From Candidatus Methanoperedens nitratireducens (GTDB lineage: Archaea > Halobacteriota > Methanosarcinia > Methanosarcinales > Methanoperedenaceae), in NCBI RefSeq assembly GCF_900196725.1, contig NZ_FZMP01000174.1, forward strand, positions 1 through 37,000: a stretch of 37,000 bases of DNA, read 5' to 3'. The notes beneath the pieces were generated by a model. That model saw only the letters and a program-made list of their open reading frames with translations. It did no database searches and had not been told where the DNA came from. Both the position numbers and the translations under genes were made by a program. This document shows positions 25,227 to 34,641 of this stretch, piece by piece. Each line of letters opens with the position of its first letter. Positions within the stretch are counted from its first letter, which is position 1.

Positions 25227-26606
25227 ATGAATAAGAAAAAAACAACTAAAATATTAGCTGCATATATAACCGTATTTATGGTGACTGCGGCATTTGTAAT
25301 GCCAGCATCAGTGGCTCAGCCGCAAAATGCTGCAACCCCATTCACAGCGGGTCCCGTGAACCCCAAAAACGGCGGCGCCCTGTGGGTACAAGACTCGAAC
25401 GGGCTGACGCTGCAATTATGCCTGGATCCCTCCCTATGTTTCTTTGATCCAGTGGTTCCTGGAAACCTTTACTCTGAGAGGATCGGCTTCGGGCCTGAGG
25501 CGTTCTGGTGGCTCGGTGAGTCCAGTATAAAGAACAAAGGATTTTCTGCTCTCTTAGTGATGGCAACCGAGTTTGCCTGGGCTACCGAGGAGCCCGCCCC
25601 AGGGGACCAGTTTCCCTTCACTCGCCTGCGCTTCCGCCTGGATCCTCCGGCAGACGGTACATACACCATCACTCATCCATACGGCGTGGACGTTTTTGAG
25701 GGGACCAAGGGTGTACGCATCTTCGTAAGCCACGACATACCGTTTACGGCTCCAGGCCAGAATCAGGGCAAGATCGGGCCGTTCCTGACCAGGGTGTATG
25801 TGCCGCCTGATGGCCCTGCCCCGGGATTCATCTCCAAAGGCTTTGATGATGTCGGCCCTGTCACTGGCAGCCCCTTAGGTACTAACTACTTCGAAGTGAG
25901 GGCAGTGGATCCGAAAGGTCTCCCCACCATCGACCTGGATAATAACATCAACGGTGTGCAAAGTGTTGTAAGGACAAATGACTTCTCTGTCATGGGCCAG
26001 ATAGCGACCCGCCATGGTGTGCAGGTAAACAGGGCGGATTACGACTTGGATCCCCTGGACCCGGGCATCGCGGTGTTCGCCTCAACGTCGAATTCGACTC
26101 CCCTGGAGACCATCAATGTGAGCGGAGCCGGTCTTACACCAACCGCGATGGCGGCAGGTCCTTCAGATCCAACCGGGGTCTGGAAGAGATACTTTACTTT
26201 CATCGTGAACAACGTTCCTCCCCCGTCAATCAACGTAACAAATACGTTGGATCCCGCAGAGGACCCGGCATGTCTGACAGGTGACGCTTTTGGTCCGTCA
26301 TGTGAGAGCACAGTGGTATACCCCTTGATTGATAGGGTGACCATCACGAAAGCTTACTTCTACAGGAGTACAGGGGAGTTGGAGATATTAGCGTCTTCAA
26401 CCGACCCCGGCGCCACGCTGACGGCATTCGCAGATGATGGGACAGAGCTAGACGTCCTGACAGGTGGGAGTCTTAAGATATTTAATGTCGCCGTACCTCC
26501 GGCTTACGTCACAGTTAAATCCTCTTTCAGAGGTGCGGACACAGAACCAGTCGAAGTGGGCTTCTGCGAACTTGCGGGTAGTAGCAATGTGTGTTTGCGG
26601 AAATAA
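25227..26606 (+). CDS. Secreted protein of unknown function with three cysteine pairs
   Basis: A protein of 459 residues from ATG 25227. This start is chosen because GAGAGGA lies about 10 bases before it; ATG 25218 is too close to that site. A Sec signal (ILAAYITVFMVTAAFVMPAS) precedes AQPQ. The mature start PVNPKNGGALWVQDSNGLTL is followed by the pair LCLDPSLC. Two more pairs occur near the end (CLTGDAFGPSC and CELAGSSNVC), suggesting disulfides. No catalytic motif is seen, and the fold looks beta-rich. I do not recognise a named family. It follows the propeller gene and ends at its own terminator, so it is probably part of the same surface system. Confidence 0.8.
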   Translation: MNKKKTTKILAAYITVFMVTAAFVMPASVAQPQNAATPFTAGPVNPKNGGALWVQDSNGLTLQLCLDPSLCFFDPVVPGNLYSERIGFGPEAFWWLGESSIKNKGFSALLVMATEFAWATEEPAPGDQFPFTRLRFRLDPPADGTYTITHPYGVDVFEGTKGVRIFVSHDIPFTAPGQNQGKIGPFLTRVYVPPDGPAPGFISKGFDDVGPVTGSPLGTNYFEVRAVDPKGLPTIDLDNNINGVQSVVRTNDFSVMGQIATRHGVQVNRADYDLDPLDPGIAVFASTSNSTPLETINVSGAGLTPTAMAAGPSDPTGVWKRYFTFIVNNVPPPSINVTNTLDPAEDPACLTGDAFGPSCESTVVYPLIDRVTITKAYFYRSTGELEILASSTDPGATLTAFADDGTELDVLTGGSLKIFNVAVPPAYVTVKSSFRGADTEPVEVGFCELAGSSNVCLRK

Positions 26607-26622
26607 AATTTGAACGAAAAAA

Positions 26623-26650
26623 GTGGCGATTTAATCGCCACTATATTTTA
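26623..26650 (+). terminator. Terminator after the cysteine-paired secreted protein
   Basis: Perfect 8-bp arms GTGGCGAT and ATCGCCAC around TTA, preceded by an A-run and followed by TATATTTTATT. Confidence 0.75.
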
Positions 26651-27337
26651 TTCTTATATTTCATCTACGTGCCTGACAACTCAGCTAAGAGCAAAGGTGT
26701 ATGGCGGCTGACGTTCAACAGCGCTGCGAAGACTGTAGGCAGCCCGTTTTTACTTGCACCGACCGCAGGCTTGGGGGGAACAGACCAACAGCTACAGCGC
26801 TTGATTCTAGCGGCAACCTCTACGTAGGGTTTTAAGACCGGCAATATCGTCAAGATCACGAACCCGACCGGGAACTCACAGACGGTGGCTACATTTGGCC
26901 AATCTTTTGACGGTCGAGGCATCTCCGGTCTTGCCTTTGCAGGCTCAGACCTGTATCTGGCAGAGAAAGCGGCAGTTACCAGGATAACAGGGGGAGGGAA
27001 TGCAGTCCCGACATTCATCGATGCGCTTGCGCCGACTGCAATCGTCTCGGATGGCGTAAACTGGATATTCGTTGCTGACACGCCGATAGCTAACACCAAT
27101 ATCCTGAGATACGGTCTCAGTCCTAATACCCGGGATATCTATGCTAACATTGGCGTGTTGCCGGATGGTACAACAAAGCCATTCCAGTTCGTCTCGGGTC
27201 TTGCGGTTGATTCAATGGCAAACCTGTACATAGGCGATGAATACTGTCAAAACCTGAGAGGCAAGGACCGACCTGCCGGGGCAATACGATCCCGTGATAC
27301 CGGGATTGTAAAAACCCGACTGCTGCAACAAATATGA
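26651..27337 (+). pseudogene. Broken NHL/SMP-30-like beta-propeller remnant
   Basis: Propeller-like sequence begins abruptly behind the terminator (YVPDNSAKSKGVWRLTFNSA) without a start codon or signal peptide. It continues in another frame (ALDSSGNLYVGF), then in a third (KTGNIVKITNPTGNSQTVAT, SGLAFAGSDLYLAEKAAVTR, GLAVDSMANLYIGDE). One missing base near 26791 and a frame change in the T-run at 26830-26833 join the pieces. The 5' part is missing, so this is probably a truncated gene, although the internal frameshifts could be sequence errors. Function before decay: a secreted propeller like others found near such oxidases. Confidence 0.7.
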
Positions 27338-27358
27338 CGGAAAAAATCAGAGATCAGG

Positions 27359-27379
27359 TGTCGGTATAACCTGCCGACA
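27359..27379. promoter_or_regulatory. Inverted repeat before bioY
   Basis: Arms TGTCGG and CCGACA are 9 bases apart, just before the bioY-like sequence. It could be the terminator stem of the upstream remnant or an operator. It does not resemble the BirA-type site found before bioB. Confidence 0.25.
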
Positions 27380-27394
27380 TCGTAATATTTTTTA

Positions 27395-28637
<1,243 letters not shown>

Positions 28638-29794
28638 CTATATGTCGAATTTTTCCTTGATTATCCGAATTGCGTCCAGGGAATCATTTATATCCTGTTC
28701 GCTGTGCGTTGCCATAAGGGAAGTCCTGATTCTTCCCCTGCCTTCGGGGACAGTGGGGGGGCGTATCCCCTGCGCGAAAATCCCAAGCCTTTCAAGCTCA
28801 GCGGCAGCTTCCATTGTTGTCTTCGCGTCCCCGGTCATGACAGGTATAATCTGGGTTTCACTGTTGATTGTTATTCCTATGTCTGTAAGACCTTTCTTAT
28901 AAAGGGCAACGTTCTGCCAGAGCTTTTTCGCAGGTTTCTCTTTCTCGATGATATCTATTGCAGCTTTTGCCGCCGCAACCGAAGGCGGTGAGAGTGCTGT
29001 TGTAAAAATAAAAGATCGCGCCCTGTTACGCAGATAATCTATCAGTTCATCGCTTCCTGCCACATACCCCCCTGTACTCGCAAGGGCTTTACTCAGGGTT
29101 CCCATGTTTATATCCACATCCACATTAAAATAATCAGCAGTGCCCGTGCAGTGCTGTCCAAGAACACCTGTAGCATGAGCATCGTCTACCATGACCATTG
29201 CATCGTATCTTTCGCCAAGCTCAACAATCTCAGGCAGTGGCGCTATGTCGCCGTCCATGCTGAAGATGCCATCCGTGATGATGAGTTTTTTGGGATGTTT
29301 CGACGCGCGCAGTATTTTTTCTATGCACGATACATCCCTGTGCGGATAGACTTTCACTCCCGCGCGACTCAGGCTACAGGCATCGATTATGCTTGCGTGG
29401 TTCAGTTCATCGCTGATAATAAGGTCGCCTTTGTTCATTACCGCGGATATTATCCCGATATTTGCCATGTATCCCGTGCTGAATACCAGGGCATCCTCAG
29501 TACCCTTGAATTTAGCTATTTTTTCTTCCAGGCTATTATACAGGTCAGTGTTCCCGGTAGTGAGCCTTGCCCCCCAGCCCCTGAACCATACTTTTCTATA
29601 GCTTTGATTGCTGCTTTTTTTACCTCAGGGTGAGCGGTTAAACCCAGATAATTGTTGGAGGAGAGAAGTATGAGTTCCCTTCCGTCTTTTATTATCTTTG
29701 GCGTCTGTGCGCTCTCGATTGTATTAAGCCTGCGATATAATCCTTTATTTTTAATATCTGCGAGTTCTTCTGTCAGCCAGTTCATCTTATTCAT
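28638..29794 (-). pseudogene. bioF: 8-amino-7-oxononanoate synthase with a one-base frameshift
   Basis: BioF is the PLP enzyme that condenses pimeloyl-CoA with alanine. The N-terminal frame (MNKMNWLTEELADIKNKGLY...LILLSSNNYLGLTAHPEVKK) stops after YGSGAGG. The continuation (RLTTGNTDLYNSLEEKIAKF...) lies in the next frame, followed by VMVDDAHATGVLGQH and the PLP lysine in NMGTLSKALASTGGYV. A single missing base at the C6 run (29570-29575, G6 on the coding strand) restores the full protein of about 385 residues. The rest of the operon is intact, so a homopolymer sequencing error is likely. The ATG overlaps the bioU stop (ATGA). A start inside the second half would not give an active enzyme. Confidence 0.9.
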
Positions 29795-30810
29795 AGCACG
29801 AATCTTGGCATTATCTCCGCTGAACCGAAAACGCCGTATATGCCGCGTGCATGGAACTCAAGCCCTGCTTTCATCCAGCCGAGGGCGGGACCAACAACAT
29901 TTGCCGCCATAGTGGTCTCATCCCCGAGTATGAACCTGTGGCTTGAAACGGCACCGTCAAACGTCCTTCCGGTAAGAGTCATGGTGGTGCTTACGGGTTT
30001 TCTAGGATTCCTTGTATCTACTACGCCTCCTACTTTTACTTTTTCGCAGGACACGATTCCTGCCTTCTCAAGCAGCACATCGTCTGCATGTTCCATATTA
30101 TGGAGATGGAGAATGCCATTTCTATTATCAAGTTCTTCCTTGATCTCAGCACAGGTCATGTTTGCCGCTTTCTCAAGGTTAAAGCCTTCAAGATGTGCAA
30201 TATCCTCTCGTATTGTTGCGCGGTACGATTCCCAGTTTGCTACACCAACGCCGAAGTTGATATCTACACCTATCACTTCCATAAAAGAATTGGCTGCAAT
30301 CGCGGCGGCGCATGTGAGCAATCCTGGCGTGGCTCCGGCGCCTGTGATATATGTAATTCCCGCATCATTTAACATATTGTCCAGTCCAAAAATCATCTCA
30401 ACAGCCTGCGAACGTTTGAGAGCATCCACCATCACGCCGTTATAGCCCTGCCCGGCGAACCCTGACACTATATCAGGAATAAACCTGTTCGTGAGGTTTG
30501 GAAGAGCAATAAAAATGCCGTCAAAGTTTTCCGAACTTTTTATTATTTCGCTTATGGCATCATCTGTCCTCTTACCAATATCACCCGGTTTTTTATTCTC
30601 AAGAAGCTCTGGATCGATGCCGTCAATATCGATCACGTATCCGGTTTTATCTGCTATGGCTGCAAGTTTCATCTCTTTTTTCTTTGCAATTATTTTTGCT
30701 GCTGCCATCCCAAGACCGCCTGCGCCAAGAACTGCGATACTTGCTGCATGATTGTTCGTGGGGTCTCTATTTGTTGATTTTCTCATTTCCAGTACCTGTC
30801 GGTGTTTCAT
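29791..30810 (-). CDS. bioU: BioU-like DAPA-forming enzyme (saccharopine-dehydrogenase-like)
   Basis: A 339-residue Rossmann protein starting at ATG behind GGAGG. It has a dinucleotide-binding loop (IAVLGAGGLGMAAAKIIAKK, residues 25-44), GIFIALPNLTNRF (98-110), VMVDALKRSQAV (126-137) and GATPGLLTCAAAIAAN. It lies between bioW and bioF in a biotin operon that lacks bioA. BioU, known from cyanobacteria (Slr0355), is an NAD(P)H-dependent, saccharopine-dehydrogenase-like protein. It converts the BioF product to DAPA by giving up the amino group of its own lysine in a single turnover. Lys132 is a candidate for that residue. Assignment rests on fold type, length and context, since I cannot align it here. 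A general homoserine-dehydrogenase-like enzyme is the alternative. Confidence 0.72.
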   Translation of the reverse strand: MKHRQVLEMRKSTNRDPTNNHAASIAVLGAGGLGMAAAKIIAKKKEMKLAAIADKTGYVIDIDGIDPELLENKKPGDIGKRTDDAISEIIKSSENFDGIFIALPNLTNRFIPDIVSGFAGQGYNGVMVDALKRSQAVEMIFGLDNMLNDAGITYITGAGATPGLLTCAAAIAANSFMEVIGVDINFGVGVANWESYRATIREDIAHLEGFNLEKAANMTCAEIKEELDNRNGILHLHNMEHADDVLLEKAGIVSCEKVKVGGVVDTRNPRKPVSTTMTLTGRTFDGAVSSHRFILGDETTMAANVVGPALGWMKAGLEFHARGIYGVFGSAEIMPRFVL

Positions 30811-30823
30811 TTATTGTCCTCCA

Positions 30824-31603
30824 TTACGGTTTATCCAGGGAAATCTCCCTCAGCCCGCAGAACTTATTTACTAATAGCGGGGTATTTTCCATTTCATGAA
30901 TGTAATTATCAAGGTCTATGTTGTCCACGAAAAAGACCCTTCCACCGCGGGGGTCTCCTTTTTGTTTTAGATGCGGGATGCGTACATATCCCAGCTTCTT
31001 TGAGGCAACATAGCCTGCTGTATAAGAGGGGTCATCAGACCAGCAAAGTTCCGCGATAGTCCCTTTCACCGAAGAGACTTTAGTGGCAAGAACAAGCGCC
31101 TCGCTTATATAGGTGTAATATGGTATCAGTCCTGCATCAACAATCGCACGCTCAAGTTCGATGGAGCATCCTTTTGTGATATCCATGCGAGAGACCCTGA
31201 TGCCGCGATGTTTATCCGGCTCAAGGCGGTTTCCCTGCATACCCATGATAATCGCCCCCCTCATATTCTCTCCATCGGCAGGGCCTTTCTCCAAGAGAAG
31301 GATCGCTTTTTCTATGCACAAAAGCGGCAATCCAAGAGTAAGAAGCAGTCCTTTTGCAAGAGCTTTGCCCTCTTTCGCGTTCTCAACATGGGTTAAAATC
31401 AGCGGGAGCGATGTTACGTTTTTGATAGGGGTTTTTAAAGCTTCAACGGATATATTTATAAAATCAGGTTTCCCTTTTTCATGAGATAGCGCCCGTTCTG
31501 CAAGTGCTGATACGGTTGTTGATATTCCTTTCGTTTCGACAATCCGCTCAGCCCCGGAGATATGCTTTTTGTCTCTCTCTGCCCTCATCCGTACGCTATA
31601 CAT
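30824..31603 (-). CDS. bioW: 6-carboxyhexanoate-CoA ligase (pimeloyl-CoA synthetase)
   Basis: A 259-residue enzyme that activates pimelate to pimeloyl-CoA with ATP. It shows the BioW start MYSVRMRAERDKKHISGAER (residues 1-20), the central GNRLEPDKHRGIRVSRMDIT block and the C-terminal KGDPRGGRVFFVDNIDLDNY block. Length is normal. Its ATG lies 8 bases inside the end of bioB, so translation is coupled. Having BioW means the pathway starts from free pimelate rather than from the BioC/BioH route. The source of pimelate is not encoded here. Confidence 0.93.
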   Translation of the reverse strand: MYSVRMRAERDKKHISGAERIVETKGISTTVSALAERALSHEKGKPDFINISVEALKTPIKNVTSLPLILTHVENAKEGKALAKGLLLTLGLPLLCIEKAILLLEKGPADGENMRGAIIMGMQGNRLEPDKHRGIRVSRMDITKGCSIELERAIVDAGLIPYYTYISEALVLATKVSSVKGTIAELCWSDDPSYTAGYVASKKLGYVRIPHLKQKGDPRGGRVFFVDNIDLDNYIHEMENTPLLVNKFCGLREISLDKP

Positions 31604-32570
31604 GGACTCCTCCCGGAATAAGTCCTAAATCCCGTATCATCCGTATATCTTCCCCGGGAGCTCTGCCCTGAGTTGTAAGATAGTTCCCGAGCAGCAACCC
31701 GTTGGCACCTGCAAGAAGGCAGAGGCATTGCACGTCTCTTAAATTCTTCTCTCTCCCGCCTGCGAGCCGTATATTTTTATCCGGAAGGATCAGGCGGAAA
31801 ACAGCTATGGTTTTTAGCACTTCCAGCGGACTTACCGGTTTCACACCGGAAATAGGTGTGCCTTTTATGGGGTCCAGGATATTAATCGGTATTGAGTCTA
31901 CATCCAGTTCCCTGAGAGTGAAAGCAAGCTCCACGCGGTCTCTTATGGATTCGCCCATTCCGATTATCCCGCCGCAGCATACTTCAAGACCTGCATCCCT
32001 TGCGATTTGTACGGTTCTTATTTTTTCAGCGTACGAGTGTGTGGTGCATATTTTCCTGAAAAAACCTTCTGAAGTCTCAAGATTGTGATGTATCCTTGTG
32101 GCGCCCGCTTTTTTGAGCGCTTCTGCACTCTCTTTCGTGAGCATTCCCAGGGAAATGCAGATGGACAGCGCGGTTTCTTTTCTGATTTTCCGTATCGAGC
32201 TAAGTATCCTGTTAAAATCCTCGCCATCCGCTTCTTTCCCGCTTGTAACAATGCAGAATCTTGCTGCGCCTTCTTCCTGCATCATAAGAGCCATGTTAAG
32301 AAGCTCTTCCTCATCCAGAAGAGGGTAAGGGGTTATATCAGTATCGTTATGCACAGACTGGGCGCAGAATTTGCAATCCTCCGGGCACATGCCACACTTT
32401 GCGTTCACAATCGAGCAGAGGTCAACCCGGTCTCCCAGCCTTGCGCGAACCCTGTTCGCAAGCGAAAAAAGCTCTATGCATTCACAGCCTTCCAGTTCCA
32501 TGAGTGCTATTGCTTCTGGATAGCTTATGGGGGTACGGTTTTCGAGTTTTGACCGGATGTTTTCAAGCAT
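31596..32570 (-). CDS. bioB: Biotin synthase
   Basis: A 324-residue radical-SAM enzyme that inserts sulfur into dethiobiotin. The SAM cluster motif is CPEDCKFCAQS (C62, C66, C69). NLETSEGFF and the later blocks GGIIGMGESIRDRVELAFTL and SIPINILDPIKGTP are typical of BioB, as is RLAGGREKNLRDVQCLCLLA near the end with its conserved arginine. It is the first gene of the minus-strand biotin operon, and a BirA-type palindrome lies directly before its ATG. Confidence 0.96.
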   Translation of the reverse strand: MLENIRSKLENRTPISYPEAIALMELEGCECIELFSLANRVRARLGDRVDLCSIVNAKCGMCPEDCKFCAQSVHNDTDITPYPLLDEEELLNMALMMQEEGAARFCIVTSGKEADGEDFNRILSSIRKIRKETALSICISLGMLTKESAEALKKAGATRIHHNLETSEGFFRKICTTHSYAEKIRTVQIARDAGLEVCCGGIIGMGESIRDRVELAFTLRELDVDSIPINILDPIKGTPISGVKPVSPLEVLKTIAVFRLILPDKNIRLAGGREKNLRDVQCLCLLAGANGLLLGNYLTTQGRAPGEDIRMIRDLGLIPGGVHV

Positions 32571-32580
32571 AAAATTAACG

Positions 32581-32613
32581 ATTGTAAACTTTTTGTTCGA
32601 AATGGTTTACAAT
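32581..32613 (-). promoter_or_regulatory. BirA-type biotin operator
   Basis: ATTGTAAAC and GTTTACAAT form perfect 9-bp inverted arms 15 bases apart, 11 bp upstream of the bioB start. They match the well-known BirA box (TTGTAAACC, spacer, GGTTTACAA) closely. The operon is therefore probably repressed by a biotin-protein ligase with a DNA-binding domain when biotin is plentiful. The regulator gene itself is not in this window. Confidence 0.8.
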
Positions 32614-32728
32614 GCATTAAAATTTACGCTTTGCGCTTTAATCCGAATTTTGCCTGATAAAAACTTTAAACGTTGAGAGATTAAAGTGGATAGCTTATCA
32701 AAGTCAGATCGTTTAACAAAATCCAAAT

Positions 32729-33220
32729 ATGATCCAAATCGCCGACGCCTCATTATTCATAACCGGAAAAAGACTTGAAGGTAGCGTCGTAACCGTTCCC
32801 TCGGTTGTTGAAGAACTAAAGGACGAGAGTGCCCGTACAACCATGGAATTGATGGACGTAAGGGTCGAACCTCCGCTTCAAAGTCTGAAAAAGGAGGTCA
32901 GGTTAAAAGCCGGGGTCACAAGGGACAGCGAAGAGCTTTCGGGGACGGATATCGATATCCTCGCAAAGGCGCTGGAGTACTCAAGGCGCGAGGAGACTAT
33001 CCTTGTCACGGACGATTTTGCTATCCAGAATACCGCTATCCAGCTTGGTATCAGGGTAATGCCGGCAGCGCAGAGGAAGATAAAAGATGTTCTTCTCTGG
33101 CAGAAGCAGTGTATCGGATGCAAAAGACGGTTCCCGGAGGGGGATGTTTGCCCTGTGTGCGGCACACAGATGAAAAAAGTGAGGAAAGGTAAAATAACAA
33201 GCGTTAAGCGACTCGGTTAA
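32729..33220 (+). CDS. nob1: Nob1-type PIN endonuclease with zinc ribbon
   Basis: A 163-residue archaeal Nob1, which cuts the 3' end of precursor 16S rRNA during small-subunit maturation. The PIN domain has the acidic residues D6 (ADAS), E29 (VVEELKD), D74 (SGTDIDILAKA) and D95/D96 (VTDDF). The zinc ribbon is CIGCKRRFPEGDVCPVCG (C128, C131, C141, C144). Length is as expected. It starts with ATG about 30 bp after A/T-rich sequence, without a Shine-Dalgarno site, so it may be leaderless. It is divergent from bioB. Confidence 0.93.
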   Translation: MIQIADASLFITGKRLEGSVVTVPSVVEELKDESARTTMELMDVRVEPPLQSLKKEVRLKAGVTRDSEELSGTDIDILAKALEYSRREETILVTDDFAIQNTAIQLGIRVMPAAQRKIKDVLLWQKQCIGCKRRFPEGDVCPVCGTQMKKVRKGKITSVKRLG

Positions 33221-33418
33221 GTATAAATACTAACAATTATAAATCGTACTTGTCTAAAAATAGACCAGTTGTGCTAAAAATCGCAAACGTTTTGAATAAT
33301 TCATGTTAATCGGGGAGTGGGACTTTACTGATGAGGAACAAACAATCCTCTCAATCCAAATAATCGTTGAAAAAAAATTATATTATGAATCACTAATCAA
33401 AAGAGGGAGTGATATAAA

Positions 33419-33549
33419 ATGCCAGGAATGGAAGAAAGAGGAACAGAGAACGAACTCAAAAGGGGGGAGAGTGGCGAAACCGCTTTGGGCAAATGATGGA
33501 ACAGGAGGGCTATCGCTTGACCCGGAAGAAACCGGAGACTGTCAGGTAA
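33419..33549 (+). other. Possible small ORF or ORFs between nob1 and the 62-residue gene
   Basis: ATG 33419, after GAGGGAG, encodes a 25-residue peptide (MPGMEERGTENELKRGESGE...) that stops at 33494-33496. An overlapping frame (MMEQEGYRLTRKKPETVR) runs from 33493 to 33549. One extra base near 33493 would join them into a 43-residue basic protein. The region sits just before a ribosome-binding site. Evidence is weak, and the longer frame 33303-33575 is less convincing. Confidence 0.25.
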
Positions 33550-33565
33550 ACGGAGGAGATGAACG

Positions 33566-33754
33566 ATGCAAATGAGGTCAATGAACGAAGTTGTTCTATG
33601 GATGGAAAACTGCGTACCTGAGCGACTTGTACCAAACACCGTAATGTTGTGCATCAGGAACATGTTCATACTTGAGAATATGCGGGATTTTCTTTATGAT
33701 GAATATACTGCGATCATAAAAAGCAGCGGAGATGCGGGGATTATTAGATTGTAA
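33566..33754 (+). CDS. Small hypothetical protein, 62 residues
   Basis: ATG 33566 lies 7 bases after a strong ribosome-binding site (GGAGGAG), which is the main reason to accept it. The product begins MQMRSMNEVVLWMENCVPER and contains NTVMLCIRNMFILENMRDFL. It is methionine-rich and probably helical, with two cysteines. No signal peptide or known domain is seen. It may form a small transcription unit with the short frames just upstream. Confidence 0.5.
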   Translation: MQMRSMNEVVLWMENCVPERLVPNTVMLCIRNMFILENMRDFLYDEYTAIIKSSGDAGIIRL

Positions 33755-33769
33755 GCCGGGAATAACAAA

Positions 33770-33841
33770 ATGAAATACAAGCACTGTCCTGACTGTATTA
33801 GACCTGTATGCCAGAGCATTTTACTTTGCATGGCTGCATGA
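33770..33841 (+). other. Very short cysteine-containing ORF
   Basis: ATG 33770 starts a 23-residue frame (MKYKHCPDCIRPVCQSILLC...) with a CPDC and two more cysteines, reminiscent of a zinc-ribbon half. There is no clear ribosome-binding site, and it ends 38 bp before the convergent methyltransferase. It may be a gene fragment. Confidence 0.2.
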
Positions 33842-33878
33842 ATTATAGGAAAAAGATATTAAGCGGGTCTTTTCATAT

Positions 33879-34523
33879 TCAGAACTTCCATGCAAGGGTC
33901 AACCCGTCGCGAACCGGGAGCATGACTGCTTCCACGCGCTTATCGTTAGATACATGCCTGTTAAACTCTACGATCGCTCTATCTGTTTCATCTTCAGGAT
34001 CAAGAACGCCGCCGCCCCACAGCACGTTGTCAGCTACCAGTAAGCCGCCGGAGCGGGTTTTAGGCACGCATGACTCCCAGTAATTAACGTAATTCCCCTT
34101 GTCTGCATCTATGAACACCATATCGAATGGTCCCTTAATTGTTTTGAGCGTTTCAAGCGCATGACCGAGCCTCAATTCAATTTTCTTACCGTGAGGGCTG
34201 CGGCTCCAGTACTTTTTTGCTATCTCTGTTACCTGCGGATCTATATCACATGTGATGAGTTCTCCATCCTCAGGGAGTGCTTCTGCCATAACGAGCGAGC
34301 TATACCCTGTAAATGTTCCTAATTCAAGAACCCGCTTTGCCCCAAGAAGGCGGACAAGTGTCCGCAGAAATGCGCCTTCAAGATGTCCAACCTGCATCTC
34401 AGGGAATGCTGTTCCGGCATATGTCTCAGCCACAAGTTCACGCAGAAGGGGCGATTCCGGGGCTGTGTTCTCCCTACAGTAAAGTTCAATTTTCTCCGGT
34501 ACAATCCTCATGCTATTATTCAT
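33879..34523 (-). CDS. SAM-dependent O-methyltransferase (family 3, catechol/caffeoyl-CoA type)
   Basis: A 214-residue class I methyltransferase. It has the SAM-binding motif RVLELGTFTGYSSLVMAEAL (residues 64-83), the acidic LITCDIDPQ (88-96) and the metal- and substrate-binding FDMVFIDADKGNYVNYWE block (132-149). VADNVLWGGGVLDPEDET follows, with Asp/Asn ligands typical of the metal-dependent family. The natural substrate of archaeal members is mostly unknown. It is transcribed divergently from the NADH dehydrogenase and looks monocistronic. Confidence 0.9.
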   Translation of the reverse strand: MNNSMRIVPEKIELYCRENTAPESPLLRELVAETYAGTAFPEMQVGHLEGAFLRTLVRLLGAKRVLELGTFTGYSSLVMAEALPEDGELITCDIDPQVTEIAKKYWSRSPHGKKIELRLGHALETLKTIKGPFDMVFIDADKGNYVNYWESCVPKTRSGGLLVADNVLWGGGVLDPEDETDRAIVEFNRHVSNDKRVEAVMLPVRDGLTLAWKF

Positions 34524-34604
34524 ATAACTGGACGTAGCTAAATAAATAGCTAAAAGGTGGTATAATGTTATAGAGAGGCGTAAGCCGAAAGGATAGCAAA
34601 GGGG

Positions 34605-34613
34605 TTATAAAAG
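34605..34613 (+). promoter_or_regulatory. TATA box and BRE of the NADH dehydrogenase gene
   Basis: TTATAAAAG preceded by the purine-rich AAAGGGG is a close match to an archaeal BRE/TATA promoter. Transcription would start about 25 bp later, just before ATG 34642, giving an almost leaderless message. Confidence 0.6.
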
Positions 34614-34641
34614 ACCTGAAAATTATAAACCGGTACTTTGA

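Noticed and set aside
33303-33575. Plus-strand 90-codon frame after nob1
   Set aside because: It overlaps short frames with better ribosome-binding sites and its product is low in protein-like features.
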